This document shows, one piece after another, positions 1-7,599 of a stretch of 16,867 bases of DNA. The notes under the pieces were generated by a model. That model searched no databases. It saw only the letters and a list, made by a program, of their open reading frames with translations, and was not told the origin of the DNA. The DNA comes from JACRGC01 sp035288785. Lineage in GTDB: Archaea > Micrarchaeota > Micrarchaeia > Norongarragalinales > SBBD01. The stretch lies in the NCBI GenBank assembly GCA_035288785.1, contig DATDZF010000055.1, positions 1 to 16,867 of the forward strand, written 5' to 3'. Made by a program: the position numbers and the translations under genes. How positions within the stretch are numbered: position 1 is the first letter of the stretch; each line of letters begins with the position of its first letter.

Positions 1-1055
1 CTTCCCACGAATGTAATGCCCGTTGTTGGAAGTTCGGTTGCCGATCCGAACGCATATATCATCGCGGAGACGGAAGCTCCAATAACGCTCTCGGTGCTGG
101 TCGCATTTATGGTGATATTAACGATGTCGCCAGGGGAATAAGTCGGCCGGTCCGTCGTGACTTGGACGGACATTCCCGACACCTGGAATCCGACATATTG
201 GACCTGGTTTCCTCCGACAATTATTTTCACGTAATGGAAGCCGGTTTTTGTCAGGTTGTTGAAATTCAATATGGCTGTCCCTGCCACGTCCGTGGAGCTG
301 GAGTTGGTGCTTATGGTAAGGTCGCCGCTCTGCTGGAATTTATACAATGTGCCGTTGACGGCAATGCCCGGCACGGGCAGGGAGGTGCTGGTATTGACTA
401 CCTTCACCGTAATTATGGCATTTTCCCCTGCCTGATAGGTGAATTTGTCGGGGCTTGCCATTATACTGAGCGTATTCACATCAAATCCCGTATATGCCGA
501 TTGGGTGCTGCTGCCCTGGCTGAAGGAGAATTTGATGCTGTGGTGGCCCGGCGACCAACTTCCGCCAACAGGCATGATGGTGACCCTGAACCCGAAGGGC
601 TGAACAGAGATATCGCCCCCGCCAGGCTCGTATTGGACGCCGTCCACAAGCAGCTCGGGGCTGCCCGGGAAGCCCTGGATGAAAATGTTCAAAGTTAAGT
701 TGTCAGTAGGCTGGTAGGAGGGCTTATCCGTCTGGATGCGCACATCAAATCCCCTCACCTCGAATCCGCTGAACGTCTCCTGCTGTATTACTTCCGTACC
801 GGTGCTGTATGCGATCTTCAGCCTTACGGAATGGAAGCCAAAAGTCCAGTTGCCGCCGGCAATCGTGCCTGGGGAAAATGTGAGCGTTGCGCTTCCCGTG
901 GAATCCGTGGTGCCGAATGTGGAGTTTTGGTAGGAATCCACCAGCCCTTCGACATTCGCGCTTGAAATTGGGCTCCCGCTTGCATTGGACACCTTGACGG
1001 TCAATTTGACCTGCTCTTCAGGCTTGTAATTCTGCTTGTCGTATGTGGTCGAGAT
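1..1055 (-). repeat. Four tandem ~100-residue Ig/macroglobulin-like protein repeats
   Basis: In the surface protein frame, units begin near plus-strand positions 1045, 738, 455 and 162. The start motifs are DKQNYKPEE, DKPSYQPTD, DKFTYQAGE and DRPTYSPGD, each followed by alternating hydrophobic beta-strand residues such as VKLTVKV and NAIITVKV. Later in each unit is a segment of the type G-F-H-S/Y-V-R/K-L/I (for example GFHSVRLKI and GFHYVKIIV). The fourth unit is cut by the window edge. The units are diverged at DNA level, so this is a protein-level repeat, not a recent duplication. Confidence 0.75.
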
Positions 1056-3800
1056 GATGAAGTTGGTTATCTGTATGTAATTGTTCGCAAACCCGAATGA
1101 GCCGCTGGCATTTAGCACGACGAGGAGCTCGTAAAAGTCGGTCTGGGTGGTGATGGCGCTGACGGGTATTGAAATGGCGCCCTCGCCATTTATTACCTGG
1201 ACAATGGTTGTTGCGCCAACTTTTGCCCCGCTGAAATCGTAGAATGAAACCGTCGCATTCCCATTCAAACCGGTTCCGTTGCCTAAAAATGCGAAAATCT
1301 TGCCCTGTATGGTCTCGCTCGTGGCCCAGCTGAACTTCGCAAGGTCGACGCCGATATCAAAATCCGATACGGTGAAGGGGAATTTTATCGTCGATATCTG
1401 TGTCTGGTTTGCAGCCGCCCGGTCGGTTGTGGCATTGAAGAGCATATTGTATTTTCCGGCGGGAATGCCATAATCCGAAGGCCTAAAAGTGCCGTTGAAG
1501 CCTCCGGGATTCGCCACTGGGCCCGGAATTTTGAAATCGGAATAGAAGGTAAGGCTAAGCCCGGTGGACATGTTTCCGGCGTAACTCCCGTTGAGCTGGA
1601 GTGCCTGCACGTCCATCCGGATCTGCGAATTGTTAAGTATGGCCGGAGGGTTGCGGCCAAAATCGTAGGCTGCCACTCCTAGCGGGTTGCTTGCCGTGGA
1701 ACGCATCTGGAAAGGCATCATGGGCTGGATCTGCCAGCCGGGTGTCTGCCTCCTTATTGTAACATTGGTCATTTCGTTTGGGGCAATCACGAACGACCCG
1801 TTGTAATATACTCCCTGCGGCGCATTCCAGTCCCATTTAGAGAATACCGCAAGATTGTATGCGCCAACCGGCAGCTTTATCTGCACCTGGCCGGGGTTGT
1901 TGAAACTGCCCTCGTGCGCCATGCTTCCCTCCTCGATGTCCGCCGCTACCGAATTATCCGCTGCATTGTAAATAACGATTCTTGAGTTGAACCAGATGTC
2001 CATCGCCTGCTGGCTTTGGGAACATACGAATACGGAATCCCTGCAATCATTAACGATAAGGTTGAGCGTTCCAGGCGTGTTATTGAGGGTGCATGTCACC
2101 TCGGAATTCTGGCCTTGGACCACATTGGTGCTGTTGAAGCAAACGTGCGTGACAGGAGGCGGGCCGTTCTGCGAGCCGGAGATGTTTACGCCATAAATGT
2201 TCAGGAGCACATTGTTGACGGGCGCAACAAGGGACATCAGCATGGATGTTGGCGGGGACACGGTCTCGAAAATGCTTACCGGTGACATCCTGGTTGAGAA
2301 GGCGGTCCGCCTAATTCCTTCTGGGATGTTTGTGATCTTGCTAAGCTCACTTTGGACGCCGCTCGCGCTATTCAGGACCACATTCAAGTTGATTGTGCCT
2401 CCGTTCTTGATCACCAGCGGGGAAAGTATGACCGTATCCTGCACTGCCATGTACCCCCTGCCGTTATTGGTGTCCACCGTGGGGTTGTAGATCAAAGATC
2501 CGGTTGAGGGGTTCGTGTCGTTTGCCACTATATAGAATTTGTAGGGAATATTCTTTGGCACCCGTAGCCTGAATACCCCGGTTGTGCCGTCGGTGAAGCT
2601 CGAATTCACAAGGCCCGTTCCCAGAGGCGGCGTGAATCCCCAAAGCGGCTGCGCATAAACTATGCCATTGGTGATGGCCGAGCCGGATTCGTTCACCACC
2701 TTCCCAATGAATGTGGTGAATTCCGCGGCATTCTTGATGGTTACGATCGCGCCGGACATTCCCTTGCCGATGGGCATGAAGGAATAGTTGTTGTCGAAAA
2801 GGGTGCCGTTTATCGAGCCGTTGAGCCGTACGGAATACTTCTGCAACGGAAGCACAAAACCGGGGGGAGATCCGCCGGGGCCTCCCATGCCTCCGCCAAC
2901 TGCAGGCATGTCGAAAAGCAGGTTACCGTCCGCATCGAATATCATGGAGCGGCTAACTTCAGGCTGGGCGGGCATTTCCCCTGGATTCCCAAAGAAGGGT
3001 TGCGACTGGATCATCGCAATCGCAATGGGTGTTGTGAGGGATGCAGATATGAAGCCAGCGCTCCCAAGATCGGCAGTTATATTTGTAGAATTCGAGGAAA
3101 TGAAGTCAAAAAGGATCAACTTCTTTGTACCGTTCGAGCATGCCATGCCTGCATCGGGGAACGGGATCCCGTGCGCTTGGCACGCGCCCGGATAGATGTC
3201 CACCGGAAGGCATAGGCCTCCAGTCAAGGGGCCCAGACAATGCTCTATATAATAGCCGTAGGCATCGGTGAGTGCAGGACCCTGTGCATCGTAGAGCATG
3301 GTGGTTATGTTCTGGGTCATTATGATGGCATTTCCAATGCTGCTCTTTATGTTCAGGTAATTCAGGGTCCAAAGGTCCATGGCCGAGAGGTTCATGTGGG
3401 TCGTGACATTTACAGGTGTCTGTGAATTGCTCCATGTGGCATTGAGGGCAAACTTTGCGCATTGGTCATATGCGCCGCCCATAGGTGGGTTGGGGCCGCA
3501 TGCGCCGGAGCTGTTTACCCTTTGGAGAAAATCCGACATATTATTGAAGAAAGGGCCTGCCCCGCATTGCGAGCGGTTTGCTGCAAGGATGTTCGCTGGG
3601 GCGTTGTTGATCCAGAAGCTGAAATTGGAGCTCTCGTTTGGCGCTGTTGGGCCCACAGTGTCCCCGCATACTTCGACAAGGAAGTTTCCAGAAGCGCCCT
3701 CAGAAGGGTAGGCGTCCTTGAAATAATATTCGGCTTGGGCGAGATTGGATAGGGCAGTTAAGAAGAAAATTCCGCACACGTAAAACAGGAGCGTTCTCAA
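1..3800 (-). CDS. Giant secreted, heavily sequon-bearing surface repeat protein (3' end outside window)
   Basis: The frame stays open from about 3809 to base 1, at least 1266 codons, and the C-terminus is not in the window. I chose TTG at 3800: GTGATC lies just upstream with the same spacing as at purB. In-frame GTG at 3809 is the alternative. A signal peptide (residues 1-23, ending AQA) precedes an N-terminal region of about 350 residues with eight cysteines. A Gly/Pro-rich linker (GGGMGGPGG) and a beta-sandwich-like segment (IGKVVNESGSAITNG) resembling carboxypeptidase-regulatory-like folds follow. A middle part has four more cysteines. From about residue 918 come four repeats of about 95-100 residues, each opening with a D-K/R-x-x-Y-x-x-x-[ED] motif (DKQNYKPEE, DKPSYQPTD, DKFTYQAGE, DRPTYSPGD), like macroglobulin/Ig-like surface repeats. 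I counted about 40 N-x-S/T sequons. Likely an exported surface-layer, adhesin or stalk-like glycoprotein; exact function unknown. Any C-terminal anchor would lie beyond the window. Confidence 0.85.
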   Translation of the reverse strand, partial: MRTLLFYVCGIFFLTALSNLAQAEYYFKDAYPSEGASGNFLVEVCGDTVGPTAPNESSNFSFWINNAPANILAANRSQCGAGPFFNNMSDFLQRVNSSGACGPNPPMGGAYDQCAKFALNATWSNSQTPVNVTTHMNLSAMDLWTLNYLNIKSSIGNAIIMTQNITTMLYDAQGPALTDAYGYYIEHCLGPLTGGLCLPVDIYPGACQAHGIPFPDAGMACSNGTKKLILFDFISSNSTNITADLGSAGFISASLTTPIAIAMIQSQPFFGNPGEMPAQPEVSRSMIFDADGNLLFDMPAVGGGMGGPGGSPPGFVLPLQKYSVRLNGSINGTLFDNNYSFMPIGKGMSGAIVTIKNAAEFTTFIGKVVNESGSAITNGIVYAQPLWGFTPPLGTGLVNSSFTDGTTGVFRLRVPKNIPYKFYIVANDTNPSTGSLIYNPTVDTNNGRGYMAVQDTVILSPLVIKNGGTINLNVVLNSASGVQSELSKITNIPEGIRRTAFSTRMSPVSIFETVSPPTSMLMSLVAPVNNVLLNIYGVNISGSQNGPPPVTHVCFNSTNVVQGQNSEVTCTLNNTPGTLNLIVNDCRDSVFVCSQSQQAMDIWFNSRIVIYNAADNSVAADIEEGSMAHEGSFNNPGQVQIKLPVGAYNLAVFSKWDWNAPQGVYYNGSFVIAPNEMTNVTIRRQTPGWQIQPMMPFQMRSTASNPLGVAAYDFGRNPPAILNNSQIRMDVQALQLNGSYAGNMSTGLSLTFYSDFKIPGPVANPGGFNGTFRPSDYGIPAGKYNMLFNATTDRAAANQTQISTIKFPFTVSDFDIGVDLAKFSWATSETIQGKIFAFLGNGTGLNGNATVSFYDFSGAKVGATTIVQVINGEGAISIPVSAITTQTDFYELLVVLNASGSFGFANNYIQITNFIISTTYDKQNYKPEEQVKLTVKVSNASGSPISSANVEGLVDSYQNSTFGTTDSTGSATLTFSPGTIAGGNWTFGFHSVRLKIAYSTGTEVIQQETFSGFEVRGFDVRIQTDKPSYQPTDNLTLNIFIQGFPGSPELLVDGVQYEPGGGDISVQPFGFRVTIMPVGGSWSPGHHSIKFSFSQGSSTQSAYTGFDVNTLSIMASPDKFTYQAGENAIITVKVVNTSTSLPVPGIAVNGTLYKFQQSGDLTISTNSSSTDVAGTAILNFNNLTKTGFHYVKIIVGGNQVQYVGFQVSGMSVQVTTDRPTYSPGDIVNITINATSTESVIGASVSAMIYAFGSATELPTTGITFVG

Positions 3801-3841
3801 TCGGATCACTATTCAGAAGGTATGATTGGGGTAGGCTGTCG

Positions 3842-3853
3842 TCATATATAAAG
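3842..3853 (-). promoter_or_regulatory. TATA box of the surface protein gene
   Basis: On the minus strand the sequence reads CTTTATATATGA, centred about 48 nt before the TTG start at 3800. That predicts a transcript start near 3822 and a leader of about 20 nt containing AGTGATC as a possible ribosome binding site. It lies just downstream of the T-tract terminator of the preceding gene, so this gene probably has its own transcript. Confidence 0.6.
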
Positions 3854-3868
3854 GTTGCTTTCCGGTGC

Positions 3869-3898
3869 AAATAAAAAAATAAAAAACTAAAAAAAAAC
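3869..3898 (-). terminator. Poly-T terminator after the DUF4139 gene
   Basis: Immediately after the stop at 3909 the minus strand contains three nearly continuous T-runs (T9, T6 and T7, separated by one to three other bases). Archaeal RNA polymerase terminates on such T-rich tracts without needing a hairpin, so this is a strong candidate separating the DUF4139 and surface protein transcripts. Confidence 0.7.
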
Positions 3899-3908
3899 GA
3901 ATTGGACC

Positions 3909-5414
3909 TTAGCAGTACCTTTGCTGGATTGTGTAAGTAAGCGTTGCCGAGCCATCTGCCGGTACTGGCACCTTCCACGAGAATTGGGTGCTGCTCTCCT
4001 TCACACTTGGCATGTTCTCGCTGATGATGCTGGCTTCCCCATAGGCATCCTGCAGCACGGTAACGTCTGCTTTTTCCTTCTTATGGTTCCGGAGCTCCAC
4101 TGAATAGCTGTATTGGGATGCGCATGTCCCGATTTCCTTCCTGTCTACTTGCTTCTTTTCCGCTACTATGTCGAATGCATTGCCAAGAAACAGCCGCACT
4201 TTCTCCTTTTCAGGCGTATGGTCGATTTGGTCCTCCCCAAGGAATTGCAGCTGCCCCTCGGAATCCGCCTTGTAAACCCTCACCTTCCCCTTTGGCATCG
4301 GTATGCCCAGGTTGTTTTCCTTCTTGTTCTCAAAAATGAGCTTGGTTTTCACCTTCGTCCCATCCCCCTCGTAAACGAACTGCTTTTCAACGGGCGTGTT
4401 CTTCGCATCAAAGAGCGTGATCTGCTTATTCTCATTGCTCATCAGTGTCGCAGGCCGCTGCAATGTGTAGAGGTGGTATTCGAAGAGGCTTTCCTCCTGG
4501 AATTGGGGCTGTGCAGGCGCTCCCATGGCCACGTCGGCATAGCTTTTCTCATAATAGCCCCCCCTTGCACTCTGCCTTACAATATTGATATCCCCCGCAA
4601 CCAGCTTCAATTTCGCATCCTTGAATGTCGCCCCGGCAGTGTTCTTTATGCTTACCCAGCCGGTAATGTCCAGCAGGCTGTCGTCCTTGTTTGCAATTGC
4701 GACGTAATCTGCGTTCCAGTTAAGGCCAGATGCAAGGTAGGAAACCTGGAAGTCGTGCTGCCCTTCCTTGGAATTCTGGAGCAGCCATTCGATAGTTGGG
4801 GATGTGATAAGCCCTTCAGGAAGCACGGGATAGTTGATTTTTTCATAACTGTTAAGGGTGACAACCCCTGTGGATGTCTGAAGCACCAAACCGTTGCTGA
4901 AGCTTAGCAGTTTTCCCTTGACGCTCTCCTTTGCGGAGTTCCCCTGGCTGTTCCCCAAGACCACTTCGATTTCCTTGTCGAGGTACTTTTCCATCAATTT
5001 TGTCGAATCCACCAAATCGTACTGGTAATTCTGTTCGAGGACATTGGTTGTAATGTCTGTCAAATCCTTCAGGTGCAGTGATGTGGAATCCAAGTACTGC
5101 GCAGTGCCCTTCATCTGGATCTTTGCAAGGCCTGATGGCAGGTTCACGCTCCGCTTTTCCTTTATGAGCGCCATGCCGTTGTTAATGTCGAAGCCATTTG
5201 CGCCTATGTAGGCATAATAGTTCGGTTCCACCTGGTAAATGGTCAGCTCCACATCCTTGGGCGCATCGGAACTCGCCAGTTTCGCCTCCTCCTTGAGGTT
5301 GAAGGGCGCCTCTATCCGGTACACCTGTTCGTTTGTAACGGATAGCTGATTATATGCGATAAACCCCGCCAATACCAAGACAACAATCCCCATCGCAGCA
5401 AATTTCATGTCCAT
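3909..5414 (-). CDS. Membrane-anchored DUF4139 domain protein
   Basis: A 501-residue protein starting at ATG 5414, preceded by GGTG six bases upstream; an in-frame GTG at 5423 is less likely. Residues about 5-22 form one hydrophobic segment (signal anchor or uncleaved signal), so the bulk should be outside the cell. Residues about 215-501 match the DUF4139 pattern: the segment SGLNWNADYVAI, then DITGWVSIKNTAG, FKDAKLKLVAGDINIV, later GKVRVYKADSEGQLQFLGED and LFLGNAFDIV. The family is beta-rich and its molecular role is not established. Only two cysteines occur, near residue 431 and as the last residue (501), so a disulfide tying down the C-terminus is possible. The protein sits between a GT-C-like gene and the surface glycoprotein, which suggests an envelope role. 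Family assignment is firm; function is unknown. Confidence 0.88.
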   Translation of the reverse strand: MDMKFAAMGIVVLVLAGFIAYNQLSVTNEQVYRIEAPFNLKEEAKLASSDAPKDVELTIYQVEPNYYAYIGANGFDINNGMALIKEKRSVNLPSGLAKIQMKGTAQYLDSTSLHLKDLTDITTNVLEQNYQYDLVDSTKLMEKYLDKEIEVVLGNSQGNSAKESVKGKLLSFSNGLVLQTSTGVVTLNSYEKINYPVLPEGLITSPTIEWLLQNSKEGQHDFQVSYLASGLNWNADYVAIANKDDSLLDITGWVSIKNTAGATFKDAKLKLVAGDINIVRQSARGGYYEKSYADVAMGAPAQPQFQEESLFEYHLYTLQRPATLMSNENKQITLFDAKNTPVEKQFVYEGDGTKVKTKLIFENKKENNLGIPMPKGKVRVYKADSEGQLQFLGEDQIDHTPEKEKVRLFLGNAFDIVAEKKQVDRKEIGTCASQYSYSVELRNHKKEKADVTVLQDAYGEASIISENMPSVKESSTQFSWKVPVPADGSATLTYTIQQRYC

Positions 5415-5476
5415 TTTACCCACCTTTTATATGCAGGCAATATGGCTGGCAGGATTATTGCCCTTCCGCCCACGCC

Positions 5477-5514
5477 ATTTTGCCAAAATTAATAGGTCGG
5501 CCGATTTATATATG
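5477..5514 (-). promoter_or_regulatory. TATA box and palindromes upstream of the DUF4139 gene
   Basis: The minus strand carries CATATATAAAT (5504-5514). Downstream of it are the perfect 8-bp palindrome TCGGCCGA (5497-5504) and the 13-bp near-perfect palindrome ATTTTGCCAAAAT (5477-5489), which sits where transcription would start (about 5483). The leader would be about 70 nt and includes a GGCAAT/ATTGCC inverted repeat (5436-5441 and 5457-5462). The TATA call is reasonable; an operator role for the palindromes is inference. Confidence 0.45.
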
Positions 5515-5539
5515 GGTTATTTTATTGTGAAGCAAGCGC

Positions 5540-6901
5540 TTAATTCCCAGTTTTAAAGGAATAAGCCGCAATTTTATCGCTTTCTAGCAGTTTCCTGTCC
5601 GAATTTACCTCCGCGGATCCCAATCCCTCGCTTTTTTCAAAAAAGCCCACTTGTATGCTGTATTTTTCAAGAACGGCGAGTTTTTGGCCGCTTTCCCCTC
5701 CCGTGAAATAATTGTTCAGATCACTGCTCCTTTGCACCCCGTCAGGCAGCGCTTCTGCGAATGCACCCACTACGACTTTCTTATCCGCGAAATATGGGAG
5801 TGCATAGTTGTATTTGAAAGGGGCGATCGAATTCTCCCCCGCATAATTTTCAAATTCCCTCATCATTTCGACCGACTGTGCAGTAAGGGGAGCCTCGCGC
5901 ATTTGGATCGCCTGCACCATTGAGAGCGCAAGGAATACCGAAAACACCGCAAGGACTCGCCTATCGTAGCTTAGCGCATGTGCCACTAAAAATGAAATGG
6001 GCAAGATAAGGAAAATGACGTGCCGGAATGGGAATGGGAGCAGGAAATATGTCAGGATGAATGCGAATATTGCGGATGCGCATAGGAAATCGAATTTATA
6101 ATTTTTCCTGAAAATCACATATGTTCCCGCCAAGGTCATTGCGATTGCCAGGATGGGCAGCATCTCAAACAGTGCCGGAACCGTGATCGAGGGATTTTCG
6201 AATCCGGATGCGTAGATTGGGAATGCCAAATGGTATATTGCAAACACTGCCAGGCCAAGTATGGATGATTTGGCCGCTTGCAAATAGTCCTTCCTCAATG
6301 CGGCCGCCATCCCAAGGGTGATTATTGTAAATGCGAAGCTCCTGGAATGCGCCAATGGGAAAATAGCCAGGACGATCAGCAGGAGCTTGTAATTTTTTTT
6401 CTGGTAAAAATACGCGGACAAAAGGAAAAAGGCCAATCCCAGCGTCTCGGGTATGGGGGTAATCAGCCGGTAGATGAGGATCGGCAGCGTGAAAATCCCA
6501 AGAACCCCGAGCGCGGCTTTTTCCTCAACGGAAAATGATTTTTTTCCATTCCCGGAATATGCATTCCTGTTTTCCGTCCCCGAATATGCGTTCCTTATAA
6601 GCAGATAAACCAAGTAGACAATCAGGAGCACAAATAGGTAGGAAAAAAAGCCCAGGGTGAAATTTGCAGGGAATCCCGAGAGGGTTTTGAAGCTAAATAC
6701 GGAGAGGGAGAAAATAGGCGGGTAGATGTATGGGGGGGCATCGATGGCAGTGCTTTCAATCGGAAAACTCCCCCCGCCCTCGAAATAATTGATTATCCTC
6801 AAATTCTCGTACGCATCCGAGGTGACCGGCAGCGCATAATACATCTGCGAAAGGAATACCGCAAGCGCCCCAAGCAGGAGTGCAGCATCAATGCTCTTCA
6901 T
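5540..6901 (-). CDS. GT-C-like polytopic membrane protein, putative glycosyltransferase
   Basis: A 453-residue protein with roughly ten hydrophobic segments. I chose ATG 6901 rather than in-frame TTG 6937 because a TATA-like TAATAAA sits 25 nt before the ATG, giving a leaderless mRNA; the TTG would fall inside or before the promoter. After the first membrane segment comes an external loop with TSDAYENLR (Asp at residue 29) and then PPYIYPPIF, the layout of GT-C fold enzymes, which use a lipid-linked sugar donor and an acidic residue in the first outer loop. I cannot name a family. The next genes in the same direction encode the DUF4139 protein and the sequon-rich surface protein, consistent with surface glycosylation. 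It could instead be a polytopic protein of another class with no transferase activity. Confidence 0.6.
   Translation of the reverse strand: MKSIDAALLLGALAVFLSQMYYALPVTSDAYENLRIINYFEGGGSFPIESTAIDAPPYIYPPIFSLSVFSFKTLSGFPANFTLGFFSYLFVLLIVYLVYLLIRNAYSGTENRNAYSGNGKKSFSVEEKAALGVLGIFTLPILIYRLITPIPETLGLAFFLLSAYFYQKKNYKLLLIVLAIFPLAHSRSFAFTIITLGMAAALRKDYLQAAKSSILGLAVFAIYHLAFPIYASGFENPSITVPALFEMLPILAIAMTLAGTYVIFRKNYKFDFLCASAIFAFILTYFLLPFPFRHVIFLILPISFLVAHALSYDRRVLAVFSVFLALSMVQAIQMREAPLTAQSVEMMREFENYAGENSIAPFKYNYALPYFADKKVVVGAFAEALPDGVQRSSDLNNYFTGGESGQKLAVLEKYSIQVGFFEKSEGLGSAEVNSDRKLLESDKIAAYSFKTGN
6542..6595 (-). repeat. 27-bp in-frame tandem duplication inside the GT-C-like gene
   Basis: Two adjacent nine-codon units encode RNAYSGTEN and RNAYSGNGK. 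The DNA units (6569-6595 and 6542-6568) share most bases, with differences mainly at third positions and in the last three codons. The duplicated peptide lies in a hydrophilic loop right after the hydrophobic segment ending VYLLI, so it lengthens a loop without breaking the frame. Confidence 0.75.
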
Positions 6902-6921
6902 GAAAATAGAATAAATTGGCG

Positions 6922-6930
6922 GTTTATTAA
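6922..6930 (-). promoter_or_regulatory. TATA-like box giving a leaderless start at 6901
   Basis: The minus strand reads TTAATAAAC, centred 25 nt before ATG 6901. This is the usual archaeal distance from TATA box to transcription start, so the mRNA would begin at or next to the ATG. A GGAGG lies just upstream of the box but is too far from the ATG to act as a ribosome binding site. Confidence 0.5.
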
Positions 6931-6944
6931 CCTCCAACCCCTCC

Positions 6945-6961
6945 AGGGGGCTAAGCCCCCT
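6945..6961. other. Perfect GC-rich hairpin AGGGGGC-TAA-GCCCCCT
   Basis: A 7-bp perfect inverted repeat with a 3-nt loop lies between the DUF2073 stop (7055) and the GT-C-like start (6901). It is embedded in a minus-strand stretch with several more G-runs. No T-tract follows it directly, so it is not a standard terminator. It could be an mRNA-stabilising hairpin, a partial pause site, or one copy of a dispersed extragenic palindrome. Confidence 0.6.
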
Positions 6962-7054
6962 ACTCGGGTTGCCTCTACCCCCTTATTTTGATATGCGAAT
7001 CAGAAAAGGTGCGAATTGCCTGTTCAAGGGGAAAATGCCCTCACTTTTTAAAAA

Positions 7055-7411
7055 TCAAGCTCCCGCAAGGAACCTTAGCTTATCTGGATCCTTCTTGATC
7101 TGCTTGACAAGATTGGAGGGACCGATGATGGTGAGTCCTGCCTTCTTGCCCCCGAGCATTGCAATGAGCGCCTGCCTCACGCCCGGCGTTTCCTCCCCGA
7201 AGGAGGAAATTTCAATCCCCGGGAAATCCTTCCCGATGTTTTCCATCGTGCGCTGGTAGAGGATGCGCTCTTCTTCCCTGCTAAGCGCCTCCTCCAAAAT
7301 CAGTATTTTCTTCTCCTTCTTGACCGCGTTGATGATAAACCTTGCCTTCTCCTCAGCATCCCTGTTATGCAGCGTCCGCGCCGCCACGAACTCTATTTGC
7401 ACTCCGGTCAT
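7055..7411 (-). CDS. DUF2073-type archaeal protein
   Basis: A 118-residue soluble alpha/beta protein without membrane segments or cysteines. The C-terminal half, with GVRQALIAMLGG, LTIIGPSNLVKQIKK and DPDKLRFL, looks like the archaeal DUF2073 family, whose function is not known. From memory, members often lie beside the archaeal Era-like GTPase, and that gene is close by here (7929-8552), which strengthens the call. ATG 7411 has a TATA-like AT-tract 25 nt upstream and no strong ribosome binding site, suggesting a leaderless mRNA. The stop is followed by TTTTTAAAAA. The family name comes from pattern recognition without a database search. A role together with the GTPase is inferred from context only. 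Confidence 0.7.
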   Translation of the reverse strand: MTGVQIEFVAARTLHNRDAEEKARFIINAVKKEKKILILEEALSREEERILYQRTMENIGKDFPGIEISSFGEETPGVRQALIAMLGGKKAGLTIIGPSNLVKQIKKDPDKLRFLAGA

Positions 7412-7599
7412 TTTATCCTAACCTTGTTGGTGTAATATATTCCTGCATGAATTTTATTTTCACATTGCCATATTATTTTATTCTTCTCCCATTCCAGCTA
7501 ATTTTCCCATCTAATTTTTCCAATGCTATATTATTCCAATTCCGCGTCCATCCATTTTATTTTCTTGCCCACCTTCTATATTCCAATCGCCATATTATT
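7412..7599. repeat. Purine/pyrimidine-skewed AT-rich spacer with degenerate direct repeats
   Basis: The plus strand is strongly pyrimidine-rich. It contains three copies of a GC[CT]ATATTATT[CT] element starting at 7467, 7525 and 7589, spaced 58 and 64 nt, plus a shortened relative near 7576. A smaller tandem pair, CTAATTTTCCCAT and CTAATTTTTCCAA, lies at 7498-7522. No frame on either strand holds a convincing gene; the longest minus-strand frames are broken by several stops. The minus-strand form AATAATATRGC resembles a TATA box, so the region may provide promoters or a purine-rich leader. Confidence 0.55.
7432..7440 (-). promoter_or_regulatory. TATA-like box for the DUF2073-type gene
   Basis: The minus strand reads ATATATTAC, centred 25 nt before ATG 7411, the spacing expected for a leaderless archaeal mRNA. 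Other TATA-like copies lie further upstream in the repetitive spacer, so the true promoter could be one of those. Confidence 0.45.

Noticed and set aside
162..698. A 178-codon open frame on the plus strand opposite the surface protein repeats
   Set aside because: The minus frame has a signal peptide, sequons and repeated domains through this region, so the plus frame is a shadow.
4113..4907. A 264-codon open frame on the plus strand opposite the DUF4139 gene
   Set aside because: It lies fully antisense to a clearly recognisable gene, has no ribosome binding site or promoter, and its protein has no recognisable domain; it is a by-product of codon bias on the other strand.
7412..7510. A possible short gene or pseudogene whose TGA overlaps the DUF2073 ATG
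   Set aside because: The frame is only about 30 codons after an in-frame TAG, lacks an ATG start with a ribosome binding site, and lies in low-complexity repeats; kept as a non-coding spacer.
7412..7599. CRISPR-like spacing of the three repeats in this spacer
   Set aside because: The repeats are short (about 12 nt), diverged, AT-rich and not palindromic, with no cas genes anywhere in the window.
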